Below are positions 9,801 to 17,634 of a DNA stretch of 64,000 bases, piece by piece. Below the pieces are notes generated by a model. That model did not search any database, was not told the DNA's origin, and worked only from the letters and a program-made list of their open reading frames with translations. Each line of letters begins with the position of its first letter. The first letter of the stretch is position 1. Both the position numbers and the translations under genes were made by a program. Location of the stretch: contig NZ_CP045997.1 of assembly GCF_010233585.1 (NCBI RefSeq), positions 6,623,018 through 6,687,017 on the forward strand, read 5' to 3'. Source of the stretch: Spirosoma endbachense. Lineage in GTDB: Bacteria; Bacteroidota; Bacteroidia; Cytophagales; Spirosomataceae.

Positions 9801-12389
9801 TTCGATGGTAAACTTCTGGTAACCGTCGAACGAAACCGTGTGCTTGAACATCATTGGCTAACAACAACCAATAAATCAGCAGAGTGGAGTTTTTCGGTCG
9901 GGGCCGAGCATCTGCCCAATGTATACGTTACAGCAACACTGATCCGGGCGATTGACTCGGGCGCTGGTACAAACCTGCCTCTGACAGTTGCCCATGGTTT
10001 TGCTCCCGTATCGGTTGAAGATATGGATACGAAACTACCCGTCACGATTACCGCAGCCACACAATCGCGCTCGAAAACGAAACAAACGATAAAGATCAAA
10101 ACTGCCCGGAATGCGCAGGTAACGGTAGCCGTAGTCGACGAAGGGATTCTGCAACTCAAGAATTTTAAAACACCGGACCCCCACGGGTTCTATTACCAGA
10201 AACGGGCGCTCGAAGTAGGGAGCCACGACCTGTATGCGCTGCTTTACCCCGAACTCTCGCTTCTTTCGTCGTCCAGTGTCGGGGGCGATGGTTATGATCT
10301 TGAACGACGGGTTAATCCACTCAGCAATGGCCGGGTGAAGCTGGTTGCGCTCTGGAGCGGAATTCTGGAAACAGGACTGGATGGAGAAGCTGAGTTTACT
10401 GTCGATATTCCCCAATTTTCGGGCGATCTGCGGGTAATGGCGGTATCCTACAAAGACAACGCCTTCGGGTCAGCAAACACCAATATGAAAGTAGCCGATC
10501 CAATTGTGATCAGTACTGGCGTACCGCGTTTTCTTACCCCCGGCGATCAGGTCGAACTTCCCGTTAATCTAAGCAACACGACCAAACAACCAGCCGTTGT
10601 TACGGCCCGGCTTAGCCTGACAGGCCCCCTCTCAGCCGATAGCCTGACCACGCAGAAACTAACCATTCAGCCCGGCCGCGAAAGTCGTACCATCTTCCGA
10701 ATTAAGGCAACCCAGGCTATTGGTCCCGGCGCAATTACGGTTACGGTGAATGGCTCCGGCACATCCATGCAGGGTGAAACGTTTATCGAGAAAACGGACA
10801 TAACCGTTCGCCCGGCGGCTTCGTTGCAGAAAACCACCCTCTCTGGTGCCGTTACTGGCGGGAAAACGCAAACACTGGCATTGGCCGGTAACCGTTTCCT
10901 GCCTGGAACAGCCCGAACGAGCGTTACATTGAGTCGGTCACCGGTGGCTCAGTATGGCAAAGAGCTGTCGTTCTTGCTGGGCTACCCCCATGGTTGCATT
11001 GAACAGACGATTTCCAAAGCTTTTCCGCAGATCTATTTCGCCGATTTAACCAAACAGCTTGGGGCCAATACGTATTTTGTTCGGGCCGGAGATAGTGACC
11101 TGAATCCGTCTACCAATGTTAGGCAAGCCATCCAGAAGATTGAGGGATTACAGGCTCAGAATGGCGGTTTTTCGATGTGGTCTGGTCAAACAGAAGTCGA
11201 TGAGTGGGCCACAGCCTATGCCGTGCATTTCCTGAGCGAAGCCCAGGAAGCAGGTTATGAGGTTCGGAGTTCGGTACTCAGTTCGGCCCTCGAGCATTTA
11301 ACCAACTTCGCCAACAACCCCGCGACTGAAAATGCCGTTTCTTTCGATGAGGCTGGTGGACGAACCGTGAAAAAAGTAGCCAGCCGAACCAGTATTTATG
11401 CACTCTACGCGCTGGCGGTGGCAGGTAAGCCAAACCGGTCAGCCATGAATTACTACAAACAGAATGCGGGTTCGCTAACACCTGACAGCCGCTACCTGCT
11501 GGCGTCGGCATTCTTCCGGGTAGGCGATACGCGCAGCTTTACAGCGATATTACCAAAACGATTCACGGACAACACAACCGAACGGCAAACGGGTGGCAGC
11601 TATGCCTCACCCCTGCGGAACCTCGCCCTGGTGCTCGACGCCCTTGTAGACACCGATCGCGACAATTTGCAGGTTCCGGCGCTGGCCCGTCAGCTCTCGA
11701 ATGCATTGCGCCAGTCGAGTTATCTCAACACGCAGGAAGCAGCCTTCGCTTTTTTAGCACTGGGGAAACTGGCTCGTCAGACGGCCAGCAGCACCGCTAC
11801 GGCGACTTTAACGGCTGGCGGAAAATCACTCGGTGCGATGACCGATGCATTTCTGAACATTAAACGTGTACCAGGCAATCAACCATTGACTTTAAATACC
11901 AAAGGCTCCGGCAATGTGTATTATTTTGTCCAGAGTGAAGGCGTTCCGGAAAATGGCAGGATTACCGAAGAGGATAATGGTCTGCATGTTCGTCGGGAGT
12001 TTCTTGATCGCGACGGGAATCCGCAGCGTGAGATTCGGCAGAATGATCTGGTCGTTGTAAAAATCACACTGGCAAGCACCAACGGCTTAGAGGTTGAGAA
12101 TGTCGTTGTTACCGACTTACTGCCCGCTGGGCTGGAGGTCGAAAATCCACGACTGACCGAACAGCGCGATATGCCCTGGATCAAGAACCCGACCAATCTT
12201 GACCATTTCGACTTACGCGACGATCGAATTAATTTCTACACTACGGCCAGCGGCAAGGAACGAACCTTCTATTACCTCGCCCGAGCCGTTTCAAAAGGCC
12301 GATTCGTACTAGGCCCTGTTTCAGCCGATGCGATGTATAATGGTGACTACCGAAGCTACAATGGAGCAGGAGTTTTAGTGGTCAATTAA
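6840..12389 (+). CDS. Alpha-2-macroglobulin family lipoprotein
   Basis: A very large (1849-residue) envelope protein. It opens with a lipoprotein signal (lipobox ending at Cys28, LLNC). Next come several macroglobulin-type beta domains, with the conserved ESGFDAFVYGDRDIYRPGETIHF block (A2M_N/MG region), and an A2M-type domain around residues 1160-1270 (VALWSGILETGLDGEAEFTVDIPQFSGDLRVMAVSY). The alpha-helical thioester domain has the intact Cys-Ile-Glu-Gln motif at Cys1386. Bacterial A2Ms such as YfhM trap attacking proteases through this thioester and are paired with PBP1C, as here. The C-terminal 150 residues hold a DUF11-like beta domain. The length is somewhat above the usual 1500-1650 of enterobacterial A2M. 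Confidence 0.92.
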   Translation: MKTRLFRHSRIGGLFLLILTPFLFLLNCSRLSFNEVTVVGRNFGDEVQQTQNLTFSFNKNVGPNAQLDEWDSTQYVRFIPAVRGKFKWTAPNELVFSPAVAFNPATDYRAELTDDILKRSDQKDLKVSGDDIAFHTPYLQLTGTESWWAKSKETGQPVARTRLNFNYPISSAEVSAKVGISSEDKPLTTQVAQSDAPTSVALILANAPAQKNEQPLAIKLDKGIKIPNTAYVSKDVIEETGTLPSRYKIDIVDVQTSFENNHAGAGPQGVVRVITTQELQPGELNRYYTIQPEVETTAELTENGFIIHGNFSETDTYVLTLTDQIRGTLGTKLNEPVTRDLFFGKMPASIQFANKQALYLSSKGAKNIGLAIVNVPKVQIKIAKLYENNILNYLRSDRYEEYAENADGQWKPSGAFNYSDDESGDLSDVLVSKTVETADLPKVRGVSALNLALPDHNKSLGEHPLQEHPLRGVYLVTVGSKDEAYLRASQLVSVSDIGLVARQTKDEVLIWANSIQTAEPLQGVELTLVSSNNQSVYTLKTDGSGFARFEKVAEKAPGFKIALVTAKLEAPDNDDFNFLFLPDTQVETSRFDVEGKRDNESGFDAFVYGDRDIYRPGETIHFNTVIRSQTWASVGEIPVLIRLLMPNGREFRAFRKTTNAQGAVTTDIPLDPAAVTGSYTIEVLNANNVLLTSQAVSVEEFIPDRIKVDVLSDQTSYKSGQTITLSATALNLFGPPASDRAYEMELQLKRKVFAPKGFGDYNFDIPNETTFPKDLRQGRTNANGQATERFPIPALYQAIGVLEGKLFVTVFDENGRPVNRLRRFDVLTQDTFFGVRLPDRYVATNAPVSAELVAVDPTGAIRQSASASVEVIRYDYQTVIEKKNDQIKYTTKRREKSVYSNTLIFKAGKAGFRYVPTTSGEYEIRVRRPGQSDASAISYAATGFYAYGYGSTSASSFEVSQEGQVLMTLDKPVYQTGDKAKVLFKAPFDGKLLVTVERNRVLEHHWLTTTNKSAEWSFSVGAEHLPNVYVTATLIRAIDSGAGTNLPLTVAHGFAPVSVEDMDTKLPVTITAATQSRSKTKQTIKIKTARNAQVTVAVVDEGILQLKNFKTPDPHGFYYQKRALEVGSHDLYALLYPELSLLSSSSVGGDGYDLERRVNPLSNGRVKLVALWSGILETGLDGEAEFTVDIPQFSGDLRVMAVSYKDNAFGSANTNMKVADPIVISTGVPRFLTPGDQVELPVNLSNTTKQPAVVTARLSLTGPLSADSLTTQKLTIQPGRESRTIFRIKATQAIGPGAITVTVNGSGTSMQGETFIEKTDITVRPAASLQKTTLSGAVTGGKTQTLALAGNRFLPGTARTSVTLSRSPVAQYGKELSFLLGYPHGCIEQTISKAFPQIYFADLTKQLGANTYFVRAGDSDLNPSTNVRQAIQKIEGLQAQNGGFSMWSGQTEVDEWATAYAVHFLSEAQEAGYEVRSSVLSSALEHLTNFANNPATENAVSFDEAGGRTVKKVASRTSIYALYALAVAGKPNRSAMNYYKQNAGSLTPDSRYLLASAFFRVGDTRSFTAILPKRFTDNTTERQTGGSYASPLRNLALVLDALVDTDRDNLQVPALARQLSNALRQSSYLNTQEAAFAFLALGKLARQTASSTATATLTAGGKSLGAMTDAFLNIKRVPGNQPLTLNTKGSGNVYYFVQSEGVPENGRITEEDNGLHVRREFLDRDGNPQREIRQNDLVVVKITLASTNGLEVENVVVTDLLPAGLEVENPRLTEQRDMPWIKNPTNLDHFDLRDDRINFYTTASGKERTFYYLARAVSKGRFVLGPVSADAMYNGDYRSYNGAGVLVVN

Positions 12390-12488
12390 TGTGCCTGCTT
12401 TTGACCATGCGTTTCGTTGTGGAGTGTTCATTTATCTCTACAGTTTTTAGGGCAATAGCTTCCCCAACTTAGTGCTTAGTAGTGTCTG

Positions 12489-12530
12489 ACGGCTCAAAAA
12501 ACGGTGTGGTACGTTTTTTGAGCCGTTTTT
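12489..12530 (+). terminator. Strong intrinsic terminator after the A2M gene
   Basis: A perfect 15-bp stem (12489-12503 with 12512-12526, containing GGCTCAAAAAACG) and an 8-nt loop are followed by a T-run. It ends 31 bp before the next ATG and separates the A2M gene from the low-complexity lipoprotein gene. Confidence 0.85.
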
Positions 12531-12560
12531 GGTAACATACCAACAAATGATACTAACGTT

Positions 12561-13778
12561 ATGGAAAGGAAAACATGGGTTGTAGCGGCTATGCTGGCAG
12601 CTATGACAAGTTTGTCGTCCTGCGCTTCGTTTGAAAGCTGGCTCTATGGCGGCTCGAAAAACAGTCGACAGGACATGGTACAACGGGATCGCACGAGTGA
12701 TACCCGCGACTCGCGAAGACGTTCGTCGGATGATATGGATGACAGATCCAGCCGGAATCGTGACGATAGGCAAGATGAACGCATGAGTCGGAACGATTCG
12801 CGCAACTATAACTCGTCTGATTCGTACCGAAACTCGTATCGGTCATCAGATAACCGGGACGACCGGCCCAATCGTGTGTCTGATAGCGATTCCTACAGTA
12901 ATCGCGACAATGATCAATCGTATGATCGCCGGGATTCCTACAGCAATGATGACCGCGATCGCTACTCCAACTCCAGAGACTCTTATAACGACCGCTACTC
13001 CAACAACCGCAGCAACTACGATGATCGGGATTCACGCGACTCGTATGGCTACCGTTCTGACAACAATTCTCGGAATAGAAACGATAACAGCCGCAATTAC
13101 GACAACCGGGATAATGACCAGGATTCGCGCCGAAACGATCGATCCGGCTACAATGATCAGCGTTATGATGATCGCAGTAACCGCAATGATGACCGGGATT
13201 CCCAACGCGACGACCGGGATAATGATCGCTCTAACAACGATAGTGACCGTAGCAATCGGGGTGGCTTAAGCAATCTGTTTGATCGTCGGGATCGGGATGA
13301 TCGCGACAACCGTAATGATGACCGGGATAGAGATAGCCGTCGCGACGATCAGCGGAACGACGACCGCGATAGCCGAAACAGTCAGAACAGCCGCAATGAT
13401 GATCGCGATAGTCAACGCGACGATCGCGACCGTCGCCAGGATACGGATCGTGGCGACCGGAATAGCCGAAATAATGATAAATACAGCGATGATCGGAAAG
13501 ATCTGTCCGACCGTATTTCGGAACAAATGGATAAACTCGACGACCAACTCGATGATGCCAAAGCCGAGGTAAAAAACGAAAGCCGTAAAGATCGAAAAGC
13601 ACGTGAAGACCGCATCAACGATCTTGAGGATAAACGTCGCCAGTTGTCAGACTCCTATTATAAAGTTCAGCGGTCGGGCGAAGATGATTTCAAAAAAGTG
13701 AAGCGCGAAGCCAACCGCACAGTCGACGATATTGAAGATGCCATTGAAAAAATGGGCGATAAGATTGACAAAAAGTAA
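12561..13778 (+). CDS. Arg/Asp/Asn/Ser-rich low-complexity lipoprotein with C-terminal coiled coil
   Basis: A 405-residue protein. A signal peptide with a lipobox (LSSC, Cys21) predicts a lipid-anchored envelope protein. From about residue 35 to 310 the sequence is almost only R, D, S, N and Y, with many DDRDSR- and NRNDDRD-like repeats: a nearly neutral polyampholyte that should be disordered. From about 310 to the end it changes to a heptad-like, charged helical region (SEQMDKLDDQLDDAKAEV ... DDIEDAIEKMGDKIDKK) that should form a coiled coil. Several other frames are open across the repeats because the codons are mostly GAY and CGN; the main frame is chosen for its signal peptide and coiled coil. 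I do not recognise a named family. Function unknown. Confidence 0.75.
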   Translation: MERKTWVVAAMLAAMTSLSSCASFESWLYGGSKNSRQDMVQRDRTSDTRDSRRRSSDDMDDRSSRNRDDRQDERMSRNDSRNYNSSDSYRNSYRSSDNRDDRPNRVSDSDSYSNRDNDQSYDRRDSYSNDDRDRYSNSRDSYNDRYSNNRSNYDDRDSRDSYGYRSDNNSRNRNDNSRNYDNRDNDQDSRRNDRSGYNDQRYDDRSNRNDDRDSQRDDRDNDRSNNDSDRSNRGGLSNLFDRRDRDDRDNRNDDRDRDSRRDDQRNDDRDSRNSQNSRNDDRDSQRDDRDRRQDTDRGDRNSRNNDKYSDDRKDLSDRISEQMDKLDDQLDDAKAEVKNESRKDRKAREDRINDLEDKRRQLSDSYYKVQRSGEDDFKKVKREANRTVDDIEDAIEKMGDKIDKK

Positions 13779-13801
13779 TCATTTGTTGGCTCTATCCGTT
13801 G

Positions 13802-13832
13802 GGACTGGTCTGAAAGGCCAGTCCTTTTTTTT
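13802..13832 (+). terminator. Intrinsic terminator
   Basis: The stem GGACTGG (13802-13808) with CCAGTCC (13818-13824) and a 9-nt loop is followed by eight T. It ends the low-complexity lipoprotein gene. Confidence 0.9.
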
Positions 13833-13873
13833 GCCTGAACGTATCAATGCCCTGCAAACCACAAACCACAAGC

Positions 13874-13881
13874 TATATTTG
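13874..13881 (+). promoter_or_regulatory. Bacteroidota -7 box immediately before the gamma-CA start
   Basis: TATATTTG fits the Bacteroidota -7 consensus TAnnTTTG and ends only 4 bp before the ATG at 13886. If used, transcription would start at or next to the A of the ATG, giving a leaderless message. No good -33 TTG box is visible at the expected distance; the upstream bases are an AACCACAAACCACAAGC repeat. Confidence 0.5.
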
Positions 13882-13885
13882 CAGT

Positions 13886-14395
13886 ATGGCATTAATAAAA
13901 CCTGTTCATGGGATTCATCCCACGTTTGGCGACAATTGCTGGTTTGCTGAAAACGCTACCCTTGTTGGCCAGATCACGATGGGCCGCGATTGTACGGTCT
14001 GGTATAACGCTGTTGTTCGGGGCGACGTTAATTCGATCACATTTGGCGACCGCTGTAACGTTCAGGATGGAGCGGTAATTCATTGCACGTACCAACGGCA
14101 TAAGACCACAATCGGCAATTACGTATCGATTGCCCATAATGCGATCGTTCATGGCTGCACCATCGAAGACAAAGTGCTGATTGGAATGGGAGCGATTGTT
14201 ATGGATGGAGCCGTAATCGGAACAGGAAGCATCGTTGCCGCTGGCGCTATCGTTACCCAAAATACCATAGTACCACCCGGTTCAATTTACGCCGGGAATC
14301 CGGCCCGATTCCTGAAAGTAGTTTCGCCCGAACAGGAAGAAATATTCATGCGTACTGCCAACAACTATGTCATGTACGCTGGTTGGTTTAAGTAG
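13886..14395 (+). CDS. Gamma-carbonic-anhydrase-like hexapeptide-repeat protein
   Basis: A 169-residue protein from the ATG at 13886; an open extension to 13847 is rejected because it crosses the likely promoter and the family starts at this point. It is built of left-handed beta-helix hexapeptide repeats (VIHCTYQ, TIGNYVSIAHNAIVHGCTI, VLIGMGAIVMDGAVIG, SIVAAGAIV, IVPPGSIYAGNPARFLK). The three candidate zinc histidines are in the IHCTYQ and SIAHNAIVHGC segments. This is the YrdA/PaaY branch of the gamma-CA family, usually 165-200 residues and trimeric. Activity as carbonic anhydrase is not proven for most members. It stands alone between a terminator and the HupE-like gene. Confidence 0.9.
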   Translation: MALIKPVHGIHPTFGDNCWFAENATLVGQITMGRDCTVWYNAVVRGDVNSITFGDRCNVQDGAVIHCTYQRHKTTIGNYVSIAHNAIVHGCTIEDKVLIGMGAIVMDGAVIGTGSIVAAGAIVTQNTIVPPGSIYAGNPARFLKVVSPEQEEIFMRTANNYVMYAGWFK

Positions 14396-14485
14396 GCTCA
14401 TGGCAGCTAAAACGTCAGCATTATTGCTGCTCTGGCTACCCCGTCAGCCCAGCGCAAACTGAATACTGCGTACCCTTCTCAGCAC

Positions 14486-15103
14486 ATGGATGACTTTTTA
14501 ATTTACCTCCGTCTGGGTTTCGACCACATTACGGACCCCAGTGGTTATGATCACATTTTATTTGTCATTGCCCTTTGCGCCGTTTATACACTCAGGCAGT
14601 GGCGGCAAGTTCTGATTTTAGTGACCGCTTTTACAATTGGACACTCGATTACTTTAGCGCTGGCTACACTCCAGCTTATTACCTACAAAACCGCGCTGAT
14701 CGAATTACTGATCCCGATCACAATTTTTATCACAGCGATAACGAATTTCTTTTTTCAGGAGACGAAATCGCGGTCGCTGGCGTCGTCGAACCAATCAGGC
14801 CGGCCCTGGCGCTATGCACTGGCACTGGCATTCGGGCTGATTCACGGCATGGGATTCTCCAATTATCTGCGTAGTCTACTAGGTCGAGAAGCCGATATTG
14901 TTAAGCCATTACTAGCCTTTAACATTGGGCTGGAACTTGGGCAACTGGTTATTGTCAGTATCATACTGGCGATTGCCTATATTGTGCTTGACGTGTTCCG
15001 AAGCAGCCGACTTCGCTGGACACTCATTGTATCGGGTATAGTGGCCGGAATGGCTTTATCGCTGATTATTAATAACGAGTATTTGGGCGAGTTACTGAAA
15101 TAA
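14486..15103 (+). CDS. HupE/UreJ-like membrane protein
   Basis: A 205-residue integral membrane protein with about six hydrophobic segments. The start MDDFLIYLRLGFDHITDPSGYDHILFVIAL holds the GxxHxxxxxGxDHxLF pattern of the HupE/UreJ_2 family, and a second histidine motif, FGLIHGMGFSNYL, follows at about 110-122. Family members are proposed metal (nickel or cobalt) permeases or accessory proteins, but orphan copies such as this, without hydrogenase or urease genes nearby, are common in Bacteroidota and their role is uncertain. The gap to the gamma-CA gene is 90 bp without a terminator, so co-transcription is possible. Confidence 0.8.
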   Translation: MDDFLIYLRLGFDHITDPSGYDHILFVIALCAVYTLRQWRQVLILVTAFTIGHSITLALATLQLITYKTALIELLIPITIFITAITNFFFQETKSRSLASSNQSGRPWRYALALAFGLIHGMGFSNYLRSLLGREADIVKPLLAFNIGLELGQLVIVSIILAIAYIVLDVFRSSRLRWTLIVSGIVAGMALSLIINNEYLGELLK

Positions 15104-15209
15104 GAATTACCGCTCCTCCTTTGGCACCTTATTCTCATCAAAATACAGATCGGGTAAACATCTTTTTTTTGTATTTTTAGCCCTTCTGTCAACAACTATA
15201 ATCCAATTT

Positions 15210-17609
15210 ATGCAAAAGATAATTTTGCTGGTAACGAGTTTAACCATTTCAACATGGTCTGCTCAAGCTCAGGCGCCACCTCCTTCGACGCAACACGCTA
15301 ACACGCGCTTTGAGCAGCTTGGCCCGATATTGCCTACGCCCAACACATTCCGAACAGCCTCTGGAGCGCCCGGAAAGGATTATTTTCAAAATCGTGCCGA
15401 CTATGATATCAAAGCGACTCTCGACGATACCAACCAGAAAATAACCGCTTCCGAAACGATTACTTACCACAATAACTCGACGGATGCGCTTCCCTATATC
15501 TGGCTTCAGGTCGATCAGAACCTGTTCAAGCCCGATGCCACCGGCCGAACATCGCAAACCAATAGCATCAGTGCCGAACGTGGATCATCGTTTCAGCAAC
15601 TGGGTGCAATGACGGCTCTTAATGATAAAGATTATGGCCAGAAAATCACATCTGTCCGCGACCAGGCCGGGAAGCCAATTAAATATACCATTAACCAGAC
15701 CATGATGCGGATCGATTTACCTCAGCCACTGGCACCGGGGAAATCGGTAACGTTTTCAATCGACTGGAATTTCAAAATTGTTGACGTTAAAAGTGTTGGC
15801 GCTCGGTCGGGTTTTGAATTCTTCCCGAAAGATGGCAATTACGTCTATGAAATTGCTCAATGGTTTCCACGGCTGTGTGCTTACAGCGATGTGACTGGCT
15901 GGCAAAACAAGCAGTTTCTGGGGCAGGGGGAATTCACGCTGATTTTTGGCAATTATAAAGTCGCGCTGACAGTTCCCAACGACCATGTTGTCGGCGCAAC
16001 CGGCGAACTTCAGAACCCAGCGCAGATTCTAACACCCACACAGCAAAAACGCTGGAACGAAGCAAAAGGACGGGGTGATAAGCCGGGCGAAAACCCCGTA
16101 CAGATTGTGACGCAGGCTGAGGCTGAAGCGGCCGAAAAAGCCAAGCCGGGCGATGTTAAAGGGACTAAAACCTGGATTTACAAGGCTGATAACGTCCGCG
16201 ATTTTGCCTTTGCCAGCAGTCGGAAATTCATCTGGGATGCTCTTCAACCAAACGTGGAAGGGAAACGAGTTTGGGCGATGTCATTATATCCTAAAGAAGC
16301 CAACCCACTTTGGGGTCAGTATTCTACCCGACTTGTCGCCCATACTCTCCGCTCCTACTCAAGCCGGACCATCGCCTATCCGTATCCAGTAGCCTACTCC
16401 GTTCATGGCCCCGTTGGCGGCATGGAATATCCCATGATTTCGTTCAATGGCGCTCGCCCTGAGCCAGATGGCACGTATTCTGAGGGCACCAAGAATTTCC
16501 TCATCTCGGTAGTTATTCACGAAGTTGGCCATAACTTCTTTCCGATGATCGTCAACTCCGATGAACGGCAATGGTCGTGGATGGACGAAGGACTAAACAG
16601 TTTTCTGGAGGGGCTAGCCTGTCTGGAATGGGATGCCGATTTCCCTGCACATGGAATCGATCCTCAATACATCGTGCCGTATATGCAGCTCGATTCCACG
16701 CAGCAGGTCTCAATCATGAGCAGTTCGGATAACATTCCGAGAAATACGTTCGGACCAAATGCCTATACAAAACCCGCTACGGCACTGAACATCCTTCGGG
16801 AGACGGTAATGGGCCGTGAACTCTTTGATTACGCTTTCAAAGAATATGCCCGCCGGTGGGCGTTCAAATCGCCCGAGCCTGCCGATTTCTTCAGAACTCT
16901 GGAAGATGCATCGGGCGTTGACCTGGACTGGTTCTGGAAAGGCTGGTTCTTTGGCGTTCAGCCCGTCGATCAGTCGTTGGTAAAAGTTGACTGGTTCCAG
17001 GCTAATTCGCAGAATCCGGAAATAACGAAGGCCGAAGCCCGGAAAGCTGCTCAGCAACGATTAAACACGATCAGCAAACAGCGCGACGCGCTAAGCAAGG
17101 ATGAGACAGTCGTTGCGCAGGACAGCTCCATGCGTGACTTCTACAATCGCTACGACCCCTATGCAGTTACTGATGAAGATCGCAAAAAGTATCAGGATTA
17201 TCTGGCCTCGCTCTCGGCCGAAGAACGGCTGCTGGCCGAAGCCGGGACAAACTTTTACACACTATCCCTCAAAAATAAAGGCGGCATACCCATGCCGGTC
17301 ATTGTGCGGATGGAGTTTGAAGACGGAACGGATTCCGTAGCTCGCTTTCCAGCCGAAATCTGGCGCTTCAATGATGTGTCGATTAAAAAAGTAATCGCAA
17401 CGCCTAAGAAAGTGAAGCAATGGACGCTCGACCCTTATTATGAGATCGCAGACATCAATACTGAAGACAATACGTTCCCGCCAACCCCACAGCCTACACG
17501 CTTCCAGTTGTTTAAGCAGCAACGGCAGGGCGGAGGAGCAGCTGGCCCTAATCCAATGCAGCAACAACGTCAACAATCACCGGCCAAGCAAGGAACCGGT
17601 CGTAATTAA
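15210..17609 (+). CDS. Secreted M1-family zinc metallopeptidase, copy 1
   Basis: A 799-residue protein with a signal peptide (cleavage near AQAQ at about residue 21). It has an N-terminal beta domain (YDIKATLDDTNQKITASETITYHNNSTD, as in M1 peptidases), the substrate-binding GGMEYPM block, and a complete HEXXH-X18-E site: His437, Glu438, His441 and Glu460 (HEVGH ... WMDEGLNSF). The tail is Gln- and Pro-rich. It should hydrolyse peptides in the periplasm or outside the cell; aminopeptidase specificity is inferred from the family. It is followed 25 bp later by a close paralogue in the same direction. Part of the catalytic-domain DNA (16786-16948) is identical in the two copies. Confidence 0.9.
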   Translation: MQKIILLVTSLTISTWSAQAQAPPPSTQHANTRFEQLGPILPTPNTFRTASGAPGKDYFQNRADYDIKATLDDTNQKITASETITYHNNSTDALPYIWLQVDQNLFKPDATGRTSQTNSISAERGSSFQQLGAMTALNDKDYGQKITSVRDQAGKPIKYTINQTMMRIDLPQPLAPGKSVTFSIDWNFKIVDVKSVGARSGFEFFPKDGNYVYEIAQWFPRLCAYSDVTGWQNKQFLGQGEFTLIFGNYKVALTVPNDHVVGATGELQNPAQILTPTQQKRWNEAKGRGDKPGENPVQIVTQAEAEAAEKAKPGDVKGTKTWIYKADNVRDFAFASSRKFIWDALQPNVEGKRVWAMSLYPKEANPLWGQYSTRLVAHTLRSYSSRTIAYPYPVAYSVHGPVGGMEYPMISFNGARPEPDGTYSEGTKNFLISVVIHEVGHNFFPMIVNSDERQWSWMDEGLNSFLEGLACLEWDADFPAHGIDPQYIVPYMQLDSTQQVSIMSSSDNIPRNTFGPNAYTKPATALNILRETVMGRELFDYAFKEYARRWAFKSPEPADFFRTLEDASGVDLDWFWKGWFFGVQPVDQSLVKVDWFQANSQNPEITKAEARKAAQQRLNTISKQRDALSKDETVVAQDSSMRDFYNRYDPYAVTDEDRKKYQDYLASLSAEERLLAEAGTNFYTLSLKNKGGIPMPVIVRMEFEDGTDSVARFPAEIWRFNDVSIKKVIATPKKVKQWTLDPYYEIADINTEDNTFPPTPQPTRFQLFKQQRQGGGAAGPNPMQQQRQQSPAKQGTGRN
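16786..16948 (+). repeat. 163-bp identical tract shared with the second M1 peptidase (first copy)
   Basis: This stretch, beginning TGAACATCCTTCGGGAGACG and ending AAAGGCTGGTT, is repeated without a mismatch at 19208-19370. One further mismatch upstream lets the match extend by about 17 bases more. The flanking parts of the genes differ at many sites, so the tract stands out as a likely gene-conversion patch. Confidence 0.9.
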
Positions 17610-17634
17610 CCAAGAATTTAACTTCCAATAGACT

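Noticed and set aside
9015..9854. 279-residue minus-strand ORF
   Set aside because: It lies wholly inside the A2M gene and has no protein-like features; judged a shadow.
12873..13480. CRISPR-like repeat array
   Set aside because: The repeats in this stretch are codon-level repeats inside the lipoprotein gene with no constant repeat-spacer spacing. No CRISPR array was seen elsewhere in the window.
12601..13602. Several long ORFs in other frames of the low-complexity lipoprotein gene (for example 12874-13269 plus and 12601-13035 minus)
   Set aside because: The GAY/CGN-rich repeats have few stops in any frame. These ORFs lack signal peptides and have implausible compositions.
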